Assembly (NCBI GenBank): GCA_964541635.1
Contig: CAZIQM010000033.1
Coordinates: 1-14,243, forward strand
DNA length: 14,243 nt
Reading direction: 5' to 3'
Source: DALYDP01 sp964541635
Lineage (GTDB): Bacteria > Patescibacteriota > Gracilibacteria > Peribacterales > Peribacteraceae
A model generated the notes under the pieces. That model did not search any database. It saw only the letters and a list, made by a program, of their open reading frames with translations, and had not been told where the DNA came from. This document shows positions 11,517 through 14,243 of this stretch, one piece after another. The position numbers and the translations under genes are program-made. Every line of letters begins with the position of its first letter. The stretch's first letter is position 1.

Positions 11517-12569
11517 TTACTTCATGTCCAAGTACAGGAGCGGGTTTTTCTTCACGCCGTTCACGCGGACTTCGAAGTGCGTGTGGATGCCGGTGGGCCC
11601 GTAGACCTGTCCGGTGTGGCCCATCTTCGCGATCTCCTGGCCGCGGGTGACGACGTCGCCCTTCTTCACGTAGAGCGCCTCGTTGTGGCCGTAGAGCGTC
11701 ACGACGCCGTCGCCGTGGTCGATCTCGATGACGTTGCCGTAACCGCCGTTCCAGCCGGTCTCCGCGCGGATGACGGTGCCCGCCTCGGCGGCGAAGATCG
11801 GGCGGTCGGGCCCCTTCGTCTGGATGTCGAGCGCGTAGTGGCCCGGGTGGTAGTACTGCGTGATGGTGCAGTTGTTGCACGGCGTCTGGAAGATCGCGTT
11901 CGTCTTCTCGGCCGTGGCGCCCGTGGGCTGTTTCGGCGGGGGAGTGGTCGACGGGGCGGTCGGCTTCGGCTGGCTCGGCGTGCCGGGCTTGGGCGTCGTG
12001 CCGGGCGAGGTCGCCGCGAATTCGTCGCCGGGGCGCTGCAGGATGGGGTGTCCGCCCGGGATGATGAGCTCCTGCCCCGCGATGATGACGCCGCCTTGGA
12101 TCTGGTTCTGCTTGATGATCTGCTCGAGCGGCACGTCGTAGAGCTCGGAGATCTGGAGCAAGGTCTGGTTGCGCGCCACGGTGTGGAGCACGCCGTCGAC
12201 CGGCAGGATGATGAGCTGCGTCCCCGGCTTGAGCGCGAGCCCCGGCGGGAAGACGTTCGCCCAGCGCACGGTGTCGGCCTTGATGTGGTACTTGGCGGCG
12301 ATGCTGTCGATGCTCTCGCCCTGCTCGACCGTGTGGAGCAGGCCTTCGCCGTAGGCGCGGCGCGCGGATTGGTCGGTGATGGACGAGGTCTTCATGAGGA
12401 ACCCTTCCTCGACGAGGAGGAATTGCGACGGGTCCGTTTCGCCGCCGTCCGCCTGCTGGGCCAACGCTTCCTTGGGCACGTAGGGCGGCAAGAGGCCCCC
12501 GACCAGGAACACCAGCGCGCAGATGACGCGGATGCGGACGAGGAGCCACTGGCGGATGGTCGTGGTCAT
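11517..12569 (-). CDS. LysM-M23 peptidoglycan endopeptidase
   Basis: A secreted or membrane-anchored cell-wall hydrolase of 350 aa. A hydrophobic anchor (about 9-29, LLVRIRVICALVFLVGGLLP) leads to two LysM modules (79-123, HTVEQGESIDSIAAKYHI; 129-171, HTVARNQTLLQISELYDV) that bind glycan. A Pro/Thr/Lys linker (about 187-221) and a CNNC pair (231-234) precede the M23 domain. Zinc ligands are complete: His244 and Asp248 in GHYALD and His331 in HTHFEV (His329 and His295 catalytic). Start: ATG 12567-12569 is chosen, with GGTGA 8 nt upstream, over an in-frame GTG at 12581. The ATG is 4 nt past the stop of the carboxypeptidase gene, so the two form an operon. There is a weak hairpin plus TTT after the stop. 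Confidence 0.94.
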   Translation of the reverse strand: MTTTIRQWLLVRIRVICALVFLVGGLLPPYVPKEALAQQADGGETDPSQFLLVEEGFLMKTSSITDQSARRAYGEGLLHTVEQGESIDSIAAKYHIKADTVRWANVFPPGLALKPGTQLIILPVDGVLHTVARNQTLLQISELYDVPLEQIIKQNQIQGGVIIAGQELIIPGGHPILQRPGDEFAATSPGTTPKPGTPSQPKPTAPSTTPPPKQPTGATAEKTNAIFQTPCNNCTITQYYHPGHYALDIQTKGPDRPIFAAEAGTVIRAETGWNGGYGNVIEIDHGDGVVTLYGHNEALYVKKGDVVTRGQEIAKMGHTGQVYGPTGIHTHFEVRVNGVKKNPLLYLDMK

Positions 12570-12573
12570 GGGA

Positions 12574-13437
12574 TCAGTCACCGAACGCTGAGAGGATGCG
12601 GCGCATGTCGCCGTACCGGTCGTTGCTGTGGAGGAGGACCGCGGCGTACCGGTGGCCGCGTTCCTTGAAGACCGACATCAAACACTGCCCCGCGCCGTCG
12701 GTGGTGCCGGTTTTGCCGGCCACGATCGCGTTGGGTTGGCGCAGGAGTTGGTGCGTGTGGACGAAGCTGAGGACCGTGCCGCTGCGGCTCGTGATGCTCG
12801 CGGACGACATCGACATGCGCGAGGCGATGTCCGGGACGCCGAGGACGAACGTCGTGAGGATCCCGAGGTCGCGGGGCGTCGAATGCTGCCCTTCGGCGTC
12901 GAAGCCCGTGGACGTCTTGTAGACGGTGTCCTCGAGGCCCAGGGACGCGGCGCGGTCGTTCATCTTTTGGACGAAGGCGTCTTCGCTGCCGGCGTCGTAG
13001 ACCGCCAGCGCCACCGCGGCGTCGTTGGCGGAGTGCACGAGCATGGCGGTGAGCAAATCGCCGAGGACGTACTCGTCACCGGCTTGCACGCCCACCTGGT
13101 TATCGTTCACCGCCGCCGCCACGGGCGAGATCGGGACGCGTTCGTCGAGCGAGTGGTTCTCGACCACGACGAGCGCCGTCATGAGCTTCGTGAGGCTCGC
13201 CATGGGGCGCTGTTCGAGCGGGCGGTCGGCGTACACGGTCTGCGCGCTGTCGAGATCGACGATGAGGACGCCGGACGCGGAGAGACCTCCCGCGAGCGAG
13301 CGGGGAACGTCGACCGCGAGGCCGGCGGCGAGGGGAGGGGCGACGCCGAGATCGCGCGCCAGGGGTATCCCCGGGTCGCCGACGCCCCACACCGGAACGC
13401 TGCCCAAAAGCAGCACCGATAACAGTGGTCCTACCAT
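12574..13437 (-). CDS. dacA: D-alanyl-D-alanine carboxypeptidase family (S11) protein
   Basis: A penicillin-binding peptidase that trims or cleaves peptidoglycan stem peptides outside the membrane. The 287-residue product begins with a signal peptide (MVGPLLSVLLLGSVPVWG). All three catalytic motifs are present: SLTK (Ser81, Lys84), SAN (Ser136-Asn138) and KTG (242-244). ASGVLIVDLDSAQTVYADRP and STGFDAEGQHSTPRDLGIL are family blocks. It lacks the C-terminal beta domain of PBP5 and ends soon after the catalytic domain, like PbpG/DacB-type short forms; the gene symbol is therefore only a family label. An upstream frame to 13806 is rejected because the signal peptide starts at 13437. TAGACT ends 7 nt before this ATG and there is no Shine-Dalgarno site. 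Confidence 0.93.
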   Translation of the reverse strand: MVGPLLSVLLLGSVPVWGVGDPGIPLARDLGVAPPLAAGLAVDVPRSLAGGLSASGVLIVDLDSAQTVYADRPLEQRPMASLTKLMTALVVVENHSLDERVPISPVAAAVNDNQVGVQAGDEYVLGDLLTAMLVHSANDAAVALAVYDAGSEDAFVQKMNDRAASLGLEDTVYKTSTGFDAEGQHSTPRDLGILTTFVLGVPDIASRMSMSSASITSRSGTVLSFVHTHQLLRQPNAIVAGKTGTTDGAGQCLMSVFKERGHRYAAVLLHSNDRYGDMRRILSAFGD

Positions 13438-13444
13438 CGGGTGG

Positions 13445-13472
13445 AGTCTAGGGGATGGCGCGGGCAGCGCAA
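13445..13472 (-). promoter_or_regulatory. Promoter candidate of the dacA-like operon, leaderless
   Basis: On the minus strand: TTGCGC (13472-13467), 16 nt, TAGACT (13450-13445), 7 nt, ATG. The spacing agrees with the other leaderless starts in the window. Confidence 0.4.
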
Positions 13473-13502
13473 CCCTTCGGACGGGTTTTCCGTGGCTTCG
13501 TG

Positions 13503-13528
13503 AAGCCGATCCGCAAGGATTTCGGCTT
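13503..13528 (-). terminator. Hairpin just after ftsQ
   Basis: AAGCCG/CGGCTT and ATCC/GGAT arms (10 bp, one 2-nt bulge, loop GCAA read on the plus strand) begin 1 nt past the ftsQ stop. There is no T-run, so termination is doubtful. Confidence 0.35.
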
Positions 13529-13529
13529 G

Positions 13530-14243
13530 CTAGCGGTACACGATCCTGTCCTGCAAGCGGAGGTCGACGTAGACCCTCGCCGCGTCGGCGCCGGCGCTCT
13601 GCAGGAACAGGCGGTAGCGATCGACCTGTTCCGCCACCGGCGAACGCATGTCGAACCAGAGCGAGTAGCGTTTCGTCTGGACGTGGAACTCGCGCGAACG
13701 CAGGTACACGACGCGCTGGCTGATCGTTTCGTCGAACTGCGCGCCGAGCAATTGCTCCGCTTGCGCGATGCGGTCGAGGACCTCGATGTCCAGGAGGTGC
13801 TTCCACGGTTCGGGACGCACGCCCCAGTCGACGATGCGTACGACGGCCGTGCCCGTGCCGCTTTGGACGAGCGAGGGCGGGTAGGTGACGTACATGCCGT
13901 CGGCCGTGAGGTAATCGCCGAGCGCGTCGGCGCCCGTGCCCGTGACGGCGGGGGAAACGGCGCCGGTCGGATCCACGATCTCGAGCAACGCCACGACCGG
14001 TTCGAGCTCCAGGCGCAGCACGAGCGTGGAGGGATAGCGCTTGTCGATCGTCGCTTTCTTGAGGTCGGGGACGGCGCCCTCGAGCAGGGGCACGACGTGC
14101 TTCTGCGTGAGGAACAGGAGGTGCTGGCCGAAGAGCGGTTTCAACGACCGTTGCACTTGCTCTGCGTCCACGCGGCGGTCGCTGCGCACGAGGCGGATCT
14201 CGCGCACTTCGAAGAGCGGCGAGAACATCGCGATGCCCGCGAA
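13530..14243 (-). CDS. ftsQ: FtsQ/DivIB-like cell division protein (5' end outside window)
   Basis: A bitopic division protein that links early and late divisome components. The frame is open to the window edge (FAGIA precedes the first internal ATG at 14228), so the cytoplasmic tail and membrane helix lie outside. Visible is a POTRA-like start, SPLFEVREIRLVRSDRRVDA, then QHLLFLT, VPDLKKATIDKRYPSTLVLR and a LELEPVVALLEI strand, the standard FtsQ layout. The beta domain continues to AARVYVDLRLQDRIVYR. No FtsA/FtsZ is in view to support it by context. The downstream dacA-like and LysM-M23 genes, both peptidoglycan enzymes, agree with a division or wall region. Confidence 0.85.
   Translation of the reverse strand, partial: FAGIAMFSPLFEVREIRLVRSDRRVDAEQVQRSLKPLFGQHLLFLTQKHVVPLLEGAVPDLKKATIDKRYPSTLVLRLELEPVVALLEIVDPTGAVSPAVTGTGADALGDYLTADGMYVTYPPSLVQSGTGTAVVRIVDWGVRPEPWKHLLDIEVLDRIAQAEQLLGAQFDETISQRVVYLRSREFHVQTKRYSLWFDMRSPVAEQVDRYRLFLQSAGADAARVYVDLRLQDRIVYR

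Noticed and set aside
12574..13806. Longer N-terminus of the carboxypeptidase
   Set aside because: The extra residues overlap the 3' part of ftsQ and the spacer; a proper signal peptide begins at 13437.

Overview
The window is a piece of a GC-rich bacterial chromosome. Conserved genes show strong G/C bias at third codon positions, and TGA is an ordinary stop codon throughout (fbaB, gatC, rnpA, yidC and the dacA-like gene all end in it). The gene content is a compact housekeeping set: cysS, an FbaB/DhnA-type class I aldolase, rnpA-yidC, gatCA, tRNA-Asp and cell-wall/division genes. It also contains a DUF5667-like anchored protein. Together with several orphan small proteins this would fit a candidate-phylum (Patescibacteria-like) bacterium, but that placement is inference; no rRNA or marker tree is available here.

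Layout. 1-779 (minus) is the N-terminal part of cysS, running off the left edge. 780-3906 is an unusual zone of at least five small unrecognised genes on both strands (976, 1588, 1918, 2988 and 3791 are their starts). Most have a recognisable promoter, a base-paired leader, a Shine-Dalgarno site and their own hairpin terminator. 4120-5193 (plus) is fbaB. It converges on an rnpA-yidC-orf operon (7098-5203, minus), whose last gene is broken by a 10-N assembly gap at 5332-5341. rnpA is divergent from gatC-gatA (7150-8923, plus).

A purine-rich repetitive spacer follows, then a helix-turn-helix/coiled-coil protein (minus, 9719-9150) divergent from a HExxH metallopeptidase (plus, 9808-10362) with a perfect palindrome between them. 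Next come tRNA-Asp(GTC) with its own terminator, a membrane-anchored DUF5667-like protein (plus) and a tiny His-rich membrane peptide (minus) with a near-consensus promoter. The right edge holds a minus-strand wall and division group: ftsQ-like (running off the right edge), a D-Ala-D-Ala carboxypeptidase-like protein, and a LysM-M23 peptidase directly behind it.

How it works together. cysS, gatCA and tRNA-Asp serve aminoacylation; GatCA is part of the amidotransferase that corrects Glu-tRNAGln and/or Asp-tRNAAsn, but no gatB lies here. rnpA (tRNA 5' maturation) and yidC (membrane insertion) form the usual pair, although rpmH is not immediately upstream. FtsQ, the carboxypeptidase and the LysM-M23 enzyme act on septum and peptidoglycan.

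A cross-cutting signal: many genes without a Shine-Dalgarno site (cysS, rnpA, gatC, the metallopeptidase, the DUF5667-like gene, dacA-like, the 38-aa peptide) have a -10-like hexamer ending only 6-9 nt before the start codon, which suggests leaderless mRNAs. The orphan small genes instead have long structured leaders and clear Shine-Dalgarno sites.
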